NCBI GenBank assembly: GCA_964344935.1
Contig: CAYFPL010000009.1
Span: 1 to 64,000 of the forward strand
Length of the DNA stretch: 64,000 nt
Reading direction: 5' to 3'
From: GCA-2731375 sp964344935
Lineage (GTDB): Bacteria > Pseudomonadota > Alphaproteobacteria > GCA-2731375
Below the pieces are notes generated by a model, which was not told the DNA's origin, searched no databases, and saw nothing but the letters and a program-made list of their open reading frames with translations. The translations under genes and the position numbers were made by a program. Positions 26,308 through 36,252 of this stretch are shown piece by piece (the stretch's first letter is position 1; the number at the start of each line of letters is the position of its first letter).

Positions 26308-26649
26308 ATGGACAGACCTCCCATTTTGACCATGACAGACGCGGCGGTGGCGCGCGCGAAAGAACTCCTGGCCAAGGGCGATAGCGAGGTGCAGGGCCTG
26401 CGGGTGGGCGTAAAGACCGGCGGCTGCTCGGGCCTCATGTACGAGGTGGAATACGCCAAGGAAAAGAAGCATTTCGAAGAGGTCGTGGAGGTGGAGGACG
26501 TCAGGGTCTTCATCGACCCCACGGCCATCATGTTCCTGATCGGGGCCGAGATGGACTTCAAGCAGGACAAATTCCAGGCCAGTTTCGTCTTCAACAACCC
26601 CAACGAATCGGACCGTTGCGGCTGCGGCGAGAGTTTTCGCGTCGCTTGA
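26308..26649 (+). CDS. sufA: A-type Fe-S carrier SufA (HesB/IscA family)
   Basis: A 113-residue A-type carrier protein. The three cluster-binding cysteines are in VKTGGCSGLMYE and DRCGCGESFRV, the invariant Cys and Cys-x-Cys set. It would receive clusters from SufBCD and pass them to apoproteins. It ends the suf region, 73 bases after sufT, with a possible Rrf2 box of its own in the gap. A second A-type protein (52372) is closer to ErpA, so this one is named SufA by context. Confidence 0.9.
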   Translation: MDRPPILTMTDAAVARAKELLAKGDSEVQGLRVGVKTGGCSGLMYEVEYAKEKKHFEEVVEVEDVRVFIDPTAIMFLIGAEMDFKQDKFQASFVFNNPNESDRCGCGESFRVA

Positions 26650-26765
26650 AGATTTCCTACCGTAAAATCAACGCCATCGGAAAAAACCGGCGCATCCCGG
26701 CGCCGAGCGCATTACAATTCCCCAAGACCGACGACCTCACGGCAGCAAGCTGAAGGAGCCCGGCC

Positions 26766-27653
26766 ATGGCCGATCTCGATGATATCAAGGAAGGCAAGGA
26801 CTTTGGCCTCGATAACCCGGCGCGGAACGAGCCGTTCTTCCTGAAAGGCGCCAATGCCCTCGATTGGGGCATGCAGAACCGCCTCTCCCGCATATTCAAT
26901 CCCGAGTCCGGCCGTACCGTCATGCTGGCCTTCGATCACGGCTATTTCCAAGGGCCGACGACGGGTATCGAGCGTATGGATCTGGCCATCCCGCCATTGA
27001 TCCCCCATGCGGATGTCTTGATGTGCACCCGCGGGGCCCTGAGAAGCTGTATATCCCCCACCGCAACCAAGCCCGTGGTGCTGCGCTCCTCCGCCGGGCA
27101 AAGCATCCTGAAGGAGCTTTCCAACGAACTGGTGGCCGTGGATATCGAAGATGCCATCCGCCTGAACGCCGCCGCCATCACGGCACAGGTCTATATCGGC
27201 GCCGAATACGAACATAACTCCATCGCCAATGTGGTGAAGTTGATCGATACCGGTAGCCGCTATGGCATACCGACACTGGCCGTCACCGGCGTCGGTGCCG
27301 ATATGACGCGGGATGCCCGCTATTTCGGCCTGGCCACCCGCATCGCGGCCGAGATCGGCGCCCATTACGTGAAAAGCTATTTCATCGAAGAAGGCTTCGA
27401 CCGGGTGGTGGCCGGCTGTCCCGTGCCCATCGTCATCGCCGGCGGCAAGAAGCTGCCCGAGCGGGAGGCGCTGGATATGGCCTACCGGGCCGTGGACCAG
27501 GGTGCGGCCGGTGTGGACATGGGCCGCAACATCTTTCAATCCGACAGCCCCGTGGCCATGATCCAGGCCGTGGGCGCGGTGGTGCACAAGAACGAGAGCG
27601 TGGACGACGCCCATCAGATGTATTTGGACCTGAAGAGCGATATGGGGATGTAG
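26766..27653 (+). CDS. lsrF: LsrF-type thiolase/aldolase (class I, DeoC/FbaB superfamily)
   Basis: A 295-residue protein very similar in pattern to E. coli LsrF, which thiolytically cleaves phosphorylated AI-2 product (3-hydroxy-5-phosphonooxypentane-2,4-dione) to DHAP and acetyl-CoA. Shared stretches include FFLKGANALDWGMQNRL, MLAFDHGYFQGPTTG, HADVLMCTRG, AVTGVGADM and IVAGGKKLPEREAL. The Schiff-base lysine is at position 203 (YVKSYFIEEG), the same number as in E. coli. AAGGAG lies 8 bases before the ATG. No lsrK, lsrR, lsrG or lsr transporter is near. Instead a molybdoenzyme gene follows after 4 bases, so the real substrate may differ from AI-2. Confidence 0.85.
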   Translation: MADLDDIKEGKDFGLDNPARNEPFFLKGANALDWGMQNRLSRIFNPESGRTVMLAFDHGYFQGPTTGIERMDLAIPPLIPHADVLMCTRGALRSCISPTATKPVVLRSSAGQSILKELSNELVAVDIEDAIRLNAAAITAQVYIGAEYEHNSIANVVKLIDTGSRYGIPTLAVTGVGADMTRDARYFGLATRIAAEIGAHYVKSYFIEEGFDRVVAGCPVPIVIAGGKKLPEREALDMAYRAVDQGAAGVDMGRNIFQSDSPVAMIQAVGAVVHKNESVDDAHQMYLDLKSDMGM

Positions 27654-27657
27654 GAAC

Positions 27658-29973
<2,316 letters not shown>

Positions 29974-29985
29974 GTCACGGTCAAT

Positions 29986-29999
29986 CCCGCGAAAGCGGG
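29986..29999. repeat. Short palindromic repeat-type hairpin
   Basis: CCCGC-GAAA-GCGGG is a 5-bp stem with a GAAA tetraloop, flanked by AAT and CATCC. It is a form I have seen dispersed between genes in alphaproteobacterial genomes. It lies just after the molybdoenzyme stop and may act as an mRNA-end stabiliser. Only this copy is visible in the window. Confidence 0.5.
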
Positions 30000-30068
30000 C
30001 ATCCATGCCTAACCGCAATCGATTTTGTCAGCGGCACTGGGCGCCCGCCTTTGCGCGCGTGAGGGTGC

Positions 30069-30626
30069 CTACTTCCGGTCCGGGTGGGGGACGCCCTGGT
30101 CTTCGATGATCTCGGCGGTGCCTTTTTCCTCGTCGAAACGCAGGCGTTCCACGTGGTTCAAGTCCGTGCCCGTGACCCGCACAAAGCGCGCGCCCTTGGG
30201 GTGATCGATGGCGTGGATCTCGCCCACATCGAACAAACCCGCCATGCCGGGGTCGAGGCGGAATTCCTTGATCATCTCCAGCTTCGCATCGCCGGCGCCG
30301 TCCCCGCCGTCAAGCCGGTTGTACATCTTCATATCGGTGTGCTTCTCGGCCTGGCCATAAATGGCCCAGGAGTTGCCGTGATCGTGCGGCGGTGAGGTGC
30401 GATCGGCGCCGGCGCGATAGGCCAGGACACAGAATTCCAGATCAGGATCCTCGTACAGGGTCTTTACGCCCGGCTCCTGATCCTCGCTCAGGTACTTGGC
30501 CTTGAAGTCCTCGTCCACCAACAGCTGCTCCAGCTTGGCGCGGGCGGCATCCCGGCCAGCAGGACCGGGCTGGCTGCTCAAAATATCGCGGCAGTCATCA
30601 CAAAATTGTTCCAGTGTGTAGCTCAT
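30069..30626 (-). CDS. Cupin-fold metal-dependent protein, cysteine-dioxygenase-like
   Basis: A 185-residue single-domain cupin related to cysteine dioxygenase type I or 'predicted metal-dependent double-stranded beta-helix' proteins. The metal motif HDHGNSWAIYGQ gives the first two histidines and VGEIHAIDH the third, so an Fe(II)-type 3-His centre is plausible. The start is ATG 30626 (MSYTLEQF), with AGGAG six bases before it; the ATG two codons earlier is too close to the ribosome site. It follows the class II aldolase gene by 15 bases in the same operon. The substrate is unknown; thiol or sulfur oxidation is possible, since some relatives are thiol dioxygenases. Confidence 0.75.
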   Translation of the reverse strand: MSYTLEQFCDDCRDILSSQPGPAGRDAARAKLEQLLVDEDFKAKYLSEDQEPGVKTLYEDPDLEFCVLAYRAGADRTSPPHDHGNSWAIYGQAEKHTDMKMYNRLDGGDGAGDAKLEMIKEFRLDPGMAGLFDVGEIHAIDHPKGARFVRVTGTDLNHVERLRFDEEKGTAEIIEDQGVPHPDRK

Positions 30627-30641
30627 CGACATCTCCTGTTC

Positions 30642-31280
30642 TCACGCCTTGCCGGGATAGGCCGCACGCAAGTCGTCCACCTGTGCTGTCGTAAGGTAGC
30701 GGGTTCTGTGCCCTTGTAAAAGCAGGAACAGACGTGCGGTCTCCTCCAATTCCTCGGCCGCATCCAGGGCGGCGGAAAGATCAGTGCCGGCAACGACAGG
30801 GCCGTGGTTGGCCAACAGCATGGCGTGGTGGTCGGCGGCGGTTTCGCCCACCGCCTGAGCCAGCTTCATATCGCCCGGGGCATAGAACGGCACCAGGGGC
30901 AGTTTCCCAACCCGCATCACGTAATAGGCGGTGATCGGCGGCAGCAGGTCCGCCGGGTCAAGATCGGCCAAAACGGATACGGCTACGGAATGGGTACTGT
31001 GCAAATGTACGATGGCGCCGCTGCCGGGCCTTTGGCCATAGACGGCCAAGTGCAGAAAACTCTCCTTGGTTGGCCTATCGCCCCCGATATGGGCGCCGTT
31101 TTCATCCAGACGTGACAGGCGCTCCGGATCCAGGTTACCCAGGTTGGAACCCGTGGGCGTCATCAGCCAGCCGTCATCCAGGCGGGCGGAAATATTGCCT
31201 GTGGCGCCATGGGTCAGGCCCCGGTTGTGGATCGAGGCGCCGATATCGCAAATTTCCTGGGCCAGGCGGTTTTCGTTCAT
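30642..31280 (-). CDS. Class II aldolase/decarboxylase, OtnC-like
   Basis: A 212-residue zinc-dependent aldolase of the AraD/FucA/adducin family. Motifs: HGATGNISARL near the N-terminus, TKESFLHLAVY (acid), HLHSTHSVA (two zinc histidines) and ANHGPVVAG (third histidine). In four-carbon acid-sugar catabolism, OtnC decarboxylates 3-oxo-tetronate 4-phosphate to DHAP, and the gene is normally next to the kinase OtnK. Here the kinase gene overlaps its start by 4 bases, which supports that reading. No OtnI isomerase or tetronate dehydrogenase gene is adjacent, so the pathway may be fed differently. Confidence 0.82.
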   Translation of the reverse strand: MNENRLAQEICDIGASIHNRGLTHGATGNISARLDDGWLMTPTGSNLGNLDPERLSRLDENGAHIGGDRPTKESFLHLAVYGQRPGSGAIVHLHSTHSVAVSVLADLDPADLLPPITAYYVMRVGKLPLVPFYAPGDMKLAQAVGETAADHHAMLLANHGPVVAGTDLSAALDAAEELEETARLFLLLQGHRTRYLTTAQVDDLRAAYPGKA

Positions 31281-32545
31281 GGGGCGCAGTCCAGCGCCTT
31301 CAGGAAGAAATCCTCAACGCCGAAATTGCCGGACTTCAGCGCCAGGGCCAGTTCCGGCTCGTCTAGGGTTGTGGTCCAGGGCACCCCGGGATCGATCTGC
31401 GGCCCGATGCGAATGCCGTTGACGCCCAGGGCTTGCACCACGGCGCCGGAAGTTTCGCCCCCTGCAACCACCAAGCGGCGCACGCCCCCATCCACCAAAC
31501 CCTTGGCGATCTTGGCCATGGCGTCCTCGACCAGTTCGCCGGCCTCGGCCCGGCCCAATTTATCCTGCGCGGCGCGCACGTCATCGGCGGCGGCGGAGGC
31601 ATAGATCAGAGGCGGGCCGTCTGGCAGTTGCGCCAACGCCCAATCAAGAGCCTCGCCGGCCTGGTCCTCGCCCTCGGCCAGTTTCAGGGGATTGATCTGG
31701 AACGAGGGCCGGCTTTTTTGCATCGCCGCGACCTGGCCCAGGGTGGCTTCCGAGCAAGAACCGGAGAGGACGGCGCCCGGTCCCGGCACGGCGGGCAACT
31801 CATCAGCCATCACGTCCGATGTCAACTTACCGGAACGGCGGAAGTTCTCCGGCAGGCCCAGGGCGACGCCGGACCCCCCCGTCACCAGTTTGATACCCGC
31901 ACAGGCGGATCCGATGCGCATCAGGTCGCTGTCGTTCATGGCATCGACAATGGCGTGGCGCACGCCGTCGCCACGCAGGGCTTCGAATGCGTCAGCGATG
32001 ACCTTGGAACCCGCGGCAACGGTGCGATGGTCCACCAACCCTACCTTGTGGGGCGTCTGGGCAGCCAAGACCCGAACCAGGGAAGGATCGGTCATGGGCG
32101 TCAGGGGATGGTTGCGCATGCCCGATTCAGACAGCAGCTGCTCGCCCACAAACAGATAGCCGTAACAGATGGTTCGCCCATTCTCGGGAAAAGCCGGGCA
32201 GAAGATGGTGAAATCGGCGCCCAGGGCGTCCAGCAGGGCATCCGCCACCGGCCCGATGTTGCCCTTCGGCGTGGAATCGAAAGTGGAACAGTATTTGAAG
32301 AAAAACTGTTCGGCGCCTGCACTCCGCAGCCAATTGAGGGCGTCGAGTGATTGGCCGATCGCTTCGTCCACCGGATTGGTGCGGGACTTGAGTGCAATTA
32401 CGACAGCATCCGCTTCTTCAATCGAGGCGCCTGCCTCCGGCGGCCCGAAGAACTGCACCGTCCGCATACCCTGGCGCACCAGGGTGTTGGCCAGATCGGT
32501 GGCGCCGGTGAAATCATCGGCGATACAGCCGAGCAAAATCGTCAT
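31277..32545 (-). CDS. Four-carbon acid sugar kinase (DUF1537), OtnK-like
   Basis: A 422-residue ATP-dependent kinase. The N-terminal domain opens with LGCIADDFTGATDLANTL, the signature of the DUF1537 fold, and has DSTPKGNIGPVADALL. The C-terminal nucleotide-binding domain has VVAGGETSGAVVQALG, the GGxTxG phosphate loop. Family members phosphorylate 3-oxo-tetronates, threonate or erythronate. It heads the minus-strand operon kinase-aldolase-cupin and is divergent from the DUF1028 operon. The exact acid sugar cannot be assigned. Confidence 0.87.
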   Translation of the reverse strand: MTILLGCIADDFTGATDLANTLVRQGMRTVQFFGPPEAGASIEEADAVVIALKSRTNPVDEAIGQSLDALNWLRSAGAEQFFFKYCSTFDSTPKGNIGPVADALLDALGADFTIFCPAFPENGRTICYGYLFVGEQLLSESGMRNHPLTPMTDPSLVRVLAAQTPHKVGLVDHRTVAAGSKVIADAFEALRGDGVRHAIVDAMNDSDLMRIGSACAGIKLVTGGSGVALGLPENFRRSGKLTSDVMADELPAVPGPGAVLSGSCSEATLGQVAAMQKSRPSFQINPLKLAEGEDQAGEALDWALAQLPDGPPLIYASAAADDVRAAQDKLGRAEAGELVEDAMAKIAKGLVDGGVRRLVVAGGETSGAVVQALGVNGIRIGPQIDPGVPWTTTLDEPELALALKSGNFGVEDFFLKALDCAP

Positions 32546-32624
32546 ACAAATGCTCCCGCTCTGGACGATCAGGCAATTTTGCCCGACAGTAGCACGGCGG
32601 CATTCTTGGGGAGAGAGGATTTAC

Positions 32625-33341
32625 GTGACCTGGTCGATTATCGCCCGTGACGGGGAGACGGGCGCCCTTGGCATTGCCGCTGCCTCACGCTTTTTCGCCC
32701 TTGGCGCGCTGGTGCCGTGGATCAGAAGCGGCGTCGGCGCCGTCGCTACCCAGGCCATGGTCAACCCCATGTTGGGCCCCACAATTCTCGACCACCTCGA
32801 TGGTGGCGCAACGGTGGACGACGCGTTCGCCGCGGCCTGGAAGGACGATGACGGCGGCCATTTGCGCCAGGTTCATGTTCTCGATGCCGCCGGGAATCGC
32901 GCCGCCCACACGGGTGGTGAATGTATCGACTGGTGCGGCGATCTGGAGGGAGCAGATATCTCGGTTGCCGGCAATATGCTGGTGGGCCGCGAAGTGCTGA
33001 CCGCCAGTGCAGAGGAATACCAACGCCAGACGGCCCTGCCCTTTCCAGACCGTCTTCTCGCCAGCTTGCTCGCCGGCGATGGCGTGGGGGGCGACAAGCG
33101 GGGCCGACAGTCTGCGGTGCTGAAGGTCTATAGCAGCGAAGTCTATCCGGACTGGGACATCCGCGTGGACGATCACCCGGACGCCCCCAATGAACTGGCC
33201 CGCATCTTCGCCGTGGGCCAGGGTGCCTTTGGCACGTTCAAGCAACTGCTCCCCAATAGGGACAATCCCGGCGGCATCACCGATCCCGAACGAATTGCAG
33301 CAGTGCGTGCGGAAGCCTTGAAACGAGAGGTAGGCGGTTAG
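32625..33341 (+). CDS. DUF1028 protein (Ntn-hydrolase-like)
   Basis: A 238-residue DUF1028 protein. The family opening MTWSIIARDGETGALGIAAASRF is seen in pieces, then GVGAVATQAMVNP, AAHTGGECIDW, AGNMLVG and GGDKRGRQSAVLKV. The family belongs to the N-terminal-nucleophile hydrolase clan, and Thr2 after Met removal would be the candidate nucleophile; this is inference. I start at GTG 32625, with AGAGAGG about 5 bases upstream; the frame is open 152 codons further, but that part runs through the divergent kinase gene and is not coding. It precedes the sulfatase-like gene by 8 bases. Confidence 0.85.
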   Translation: MTWSIIARDGETGALGIAAASRFFALGALVPWIRSGVGAVATQAMVNPMLGPTILDHLDGGATVDDAFAAAWKDDDGGHLRQVHVLDAAGNRAAHTGGECIDWCGDLEGADISVAGNMLVGREVLTASAEEYQRQTALPFPDRLLASLLAGDGVGGDKRGRQSAVLKVYSSEVYPDWDIRVDDHPDAPNELARIFAVGQGAFGTFKQLLPNRDNPGGITDPERIAAVRAEALKREVGG

Positions 33342-33349
33342 ACAGCGTA

Positions 33350-34924
33350 ATGGGTAAGGTAAGAAATATTCTTTTCATCATGTACGATCAGTTGCGGGCA
33401 GATTATTTGGGCTGCGCTGGTCACCCCACATTGAAGACACCTCATATCGACGCCTTCGCGGAACGGAGCGTGATGTTCTCCAAGGCCTATTGCCAGGCCC
33501 CGGTCTGTGGGCCGTCGCGGGTCTCGTTCTATACCGGGCGCTATATGTCCAGCCACGGCGCGGGCTACAACAATGTGCCTTTCTCCGTCGATCAATGGAC
33601 TCTGGGGGATTATCTGCGCACCGTGGGCATGCGTTCGGTCCTGGTTGGCAAGACCCATATGGTGCCCGACCGCGCCGGTATGGAGCGGCTGGCCATCGAC
33701 GGCGCCTCGGACCTGGGCGTGTGGCTGACGCAATGCGGGTTCGAGCCGTTCGAGCGGGACGACGGCCTGCACCCCGATCAGGTCCTCGACCCCAACCTGG
33801 CCTACAACAACTATCTGCGCGCCCATGGCTATGACAGCGCCAATCCCTGGCACGATTTCGCCAATTCGGCAGAGGGTCCTGACGGTGAAATCCTCAGCGG
33901 CTGGCACATGCGCTATGCCCGCCTGCCGGCGCGGGTGGCTGACGAACATTCGGAAACCCCGTATATGACCGGCCGGGCCATCGATTTCATGGAGCAGGCC
34001 GGCGATATTCCCTGGTGCCTGCACCTCTCTCTGATCAAGCCCCATTGGCCCTATGTGGTGCCCCGGCCTTACAACGACATGTACGGCCCCAATCAGATCC
34101 TGCCTGCCAACATGACGAGGGAGGAAGTGGAAGACCGTCATCCCGTTGTCGGCGCCTTTATGGACCATGAAGGTAGCGAGAACTTCCGCCGCAAAGAAGT
34201 GCGCCAGACCGTGATCCCGGCCTATATGGGCCTGGTCACCCAGTGCGACGATCAGTTCGGCCGCCTCATTGCTTATCTCGAACAGACAGGCCGGATGGAC
34301 GACACCATGATCGTACTGACCTCCGATCACGGCGATTATCTGGGCGACCACGGCCTGGCGGAAAAGGATCTGCTGCACGAGGAGGTCGCCCGCATCCCCA
34401 TGATCGTCTATGACCCGGATACGGCGGCCGACGGCACCCGCGGCAGCGTCGACGACCGTTTCGTCGAATCCATCGACCTGATCCCAACATTTCTGGACAG
34501 TCAGGGCGGCGACCTGCACGACCATCGCCTGGAGGGCCGCTCGCTGCTACCCCTGTTGCGCGGCGGCGAGGTTGAGAATTGGCGCGACGCCGTCTACTCG
34601 GAAACCGACTACACTTTTCACCCCGCCCGGCAGGCCCTGGGCCTGGGCCCGAACGAGGCGCATGCTTATATGATCCGCACCGAGGAATGGAAGTACATCC
34701 TCTATGAAGGTTTCCGCCCGCAGCTGTTCAACATGATCGACGATCCGCAGGAGCAGAACGACCTGGGCCAGGATCCCGGCCACGAAGGACAGCGGGCGGA
34801 ACTGCACGAACGCCTGTTTCATTGGCTGCGCAACCGGCCCCTGCGCACGGCCATGACCAATGAGGTAGCCGAACAGCGCACCGGCAAGGCAAAAGAACGC
34901 GGCTATCTATATGGAGTCTGGTGA
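33350..34924 (+). CDS. Formylglycine-type hydrolase, phosphonate monoester hydrolase/sulfatase-like
   Basis: A 524-residue alkaline-phosphatase-superfamily hydrolase. The maturation motif is Cys-Gly-Pro-Ser-Arg in APVCGPSRVSFYTGR, so Cys should become formylglycine. Metal motifs are MYDQLRADY at the N-terminus and LTSDHGDYLGDHGLAEK. The C-terminal half (FVESIDLIPTFLD, SLLPLLRGGEVENWRDAV, LGLGPNEAH, LFNMIDDPQEQNDL) follows the plan of Rhizobium-type phosphonate monoester hydrolase as I remember it, more than choline sulfatase. It has no signal peptide. The gene is co-directional with DUF1028 (8 bases) and the GFA gene (1 base). It probably cleaves a phosphodiester, phosphonate ester or sulfate ester of the imported substrate. 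Confidence 0.83.
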   Translation: MGKVRNILFIMYDQLRADYLGCAGHPTLKTPHIDAFAERSVMFSKAYCQAPVCGPSRVSFYTGRYMSSHGAGYNNVPFSVDQWTLGDYLRTVGMRSVLVGKTHMVPDRAGMERLAIDGASDLGVWLTQCGFEPFERDDGLHPDQVLDPNLAYNNYLRAHGYDSANPWHDFANSAEGPDGEILSGWHMRYARLPARVADEHSETPYMTGRAIDFMEQAGDIPWCLHLSLIKPHWPYVVPRPYNDMYGPNQILPANMTREEVEDRHPVVGAFMDHEGSENFRRKEVRQTVIPAYMGLVTQCDDQFGRLIAYLEQTGRMDDTMIVLTSDHGDYLGDHGLAEKDLLHEEVARIPMIVYDPDTAADGTRGSVDDRFVESIDLIPTFLDSQGGDLHDHRLEGRSLLPLLRGGEVENWRDAVYSETDYTFHPARQALGLGPNEAHAYMIRTEEWKYILYEGFRPQLFNMIDDPQEQNDLGQDPGHEGQRAELHERLFHWLRNRPLRTAMTNEVAEQRTGKAKERGYLYGVW

Positions 34925-34925
34925 G

Positions 34926-35360
34926 ATGGAACCATTGACCGGCGGCTGCCTGTGCGACGCGATCCGTTTCGAAATCACGGGCGAACCCATGGTGGTGAGC
35001 CATTGCCATTGTACCATGTGCCGGCGGGCCACCGGCGCGCCCTTCATCACCTGGATCACCCTGACGCCCGAACATTTCCGCTATACCAAAGGCGAACCGG
35101 CGGTCTATCGCTCTACAAACACCGTGCGCCGGACCTTCTGCGGCAATTGTGGCACCACATTGGGATATGCCGCCGACGGCTATGACGATGAACTGGATAT
35201 TTCCGCCGCCGCCCTAGACGATCCGGCTGCGGTCTCGCCCGACGACCATATCTGGTCCGACAGCATGCTGCCGTGGTTCAAGTTCGACGACGGCCTGCCG
35301 CGCCTGCCCGGTAGCCATTGGGAACATGGCTATCCGGACAGAAACAAACCTAAAGAATAG
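34926..35360 (+). CDS. GFA/CENP-V-family zinc protein
   Basis: A 144-residue protein with the GFA fold. Its zinc cysteines are in GGCLCDAIRF, SHCHCTMCRRATGAPF and TFCGNCGTTLGY, the full family set. Named after a glutathione-dependent formaldehyde-activating enzyme; most members have no proven reaction. The start is ATG 34926, one base after the sulfatase stop, with GGAG 9 bases upstream; the ATG at 34911 lacks a ribosome site. It overlaps the convergent cyclase gene by 11 bases and is the last gene of its operon. Confidence 0.85.
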   Translation: MEPLTGGCLCDAIRFEITGEPMVVSHCHCTMCRRATGAPFITWITLTPEHFRYTKGEPAVYRSTNTVRRTFCGNCGTTLGYAADGYDDELDISAAALDDPAAVSPDDHIWSDSMLPWFKFDDGLPRLPGSHWEHGYPDRNKPKE

Positions 35361-36252
35361 CCACCGGGCGCACGGGACAGCCCGTGGCGCCCTTGTATTT
35401 CGTGGCCAGCAAGACAAAGCAAAGGCTCGATACGCCCTCCCTTGCAAGATCCGCCAGCACCATGTTCTCTATAATATGCACGCCCGCCTCCACCAGGCAG
35501 TGTTGGTGCACGGGCATCATCACCTCGGGATGATTGGTGCCAGGCAGGACCTCTAATGCCATGTTGTCGGCGCCGATGGCGACCACGCCCAGTTCCGTCA
35601 GCCATTGGGCCGCACCCTCGTCAGGTCCGGGTTCCCCCTCCAGATAGGTGGCATTGTCGACCATGAAATGGCGACCCCAACCGGTATTGACCAGCACCAC
35701 ATCGCCAGCTTCGGGGTGGATGTCCTGGGCCTCGCAGCAGCGTTTCAGATCGTCTGCCGTGACCGCCCGGCCGGGTTGGAGGTTTTCTCCACCGTCCAGA
35801 CCCGAAACATCCAGGCACAGGCCCCGGGTGATCATCGGCGGCATCTTTTCGATGCCCAAATTCAACAAACCGAAATCGCCGACGCTGTCATCGATGTTAT
35901 GGCCGCCGTAAAGATGTTCGCCGATGGAAAAATGCCCTAGGGCATCGATATGAGTGCCCACATGCATTGTCATACCCACCCGTTCCAGATTGGCGCCTAC
36001 TTTGTTGGTAGCGCCCATGGCGGCACGGATCTTTTGACTGTTGCGGGCGGTGGCGCCGGAATGGATCACATACGGGGTCTGGTTCGGCGGCATATAGGGC
36101 GCGCCGTTCTCGATCACGTGGCTCAGATCCATAACTTGGCCGGTCTTGGCCAGGGCGAGAGCCGCCAGGGTGTTCTCCGGCGTCAATTGGTTGGCGGCGC
36201 CAAGCTGGTCGCCTTCGCCCCAGCGGCTATGGTCGTGCAGACAGCTTGCCAT
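35350..36252 (-). CDS. Cyclase-family metal hydrolase (kynurenine-formamidase-like fold)
   Basis: A 300-residue member of the 'putative cyclase' family of Zn/Mn-dependent amide or lactone hydrolases. The metal motif is MHVGTHIDALGHF (HxGTHxDxxxH). Other marks are the MDLSHVIENGAPYMPP opening, DVVLVNTGWG, and DNMALEV preceding the C-terminal HQHCLVEAGVHIIENM motif. I start at ATG 36252, which overlaps the dehydratase stop as TAATG; the open frame extends 39 codons further upstream but only through the dehydratase gene. A lactonase or amidase step before the acid-sugar dehydratase would make sense in this operon; that is inference. Confidence 0.83.
   Translation of the reverse strand: MASCLHDHSRWGEGDQLGAANQLTPENTLAALALAKTGQVMDLSHVIENGAPYMPPNQTPYVIHSGATARNSQKIRAAMGATNKVGANLERVGMTMHVGTHIDALGHFSIGEHLYGGHNIDDSVGDFGLLNLGIEKMPPMITRGLCLDVSGLDGGENLQPGRAVTADDLKRCCEAQDIHPEAGDVVLVNTGWGRHFMVDNATYLEGEPGPDEGAAQWLTELGVVAIGADNMALEVLPGTNHPEVMMPVHQHCLVEAGVHIIENMVLADLAREGVSSLCFVLLATKYKGATGCPVRPVAIL

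Noticed and set aside
26766..27653. Part of an AI-2 (lsr) quorum-signal operon
   Set aside because: Only an LsrF-type gene is present; kinase, repressor, isomerase and Lsr transporter are absent from the window.
32169..32624. 152-codon N-terminal extension of the DUF1028 frame
   Set aside because: It runs antisense through the kinase gene, while GTG 32625 has a good ribosome site and matches the family start.
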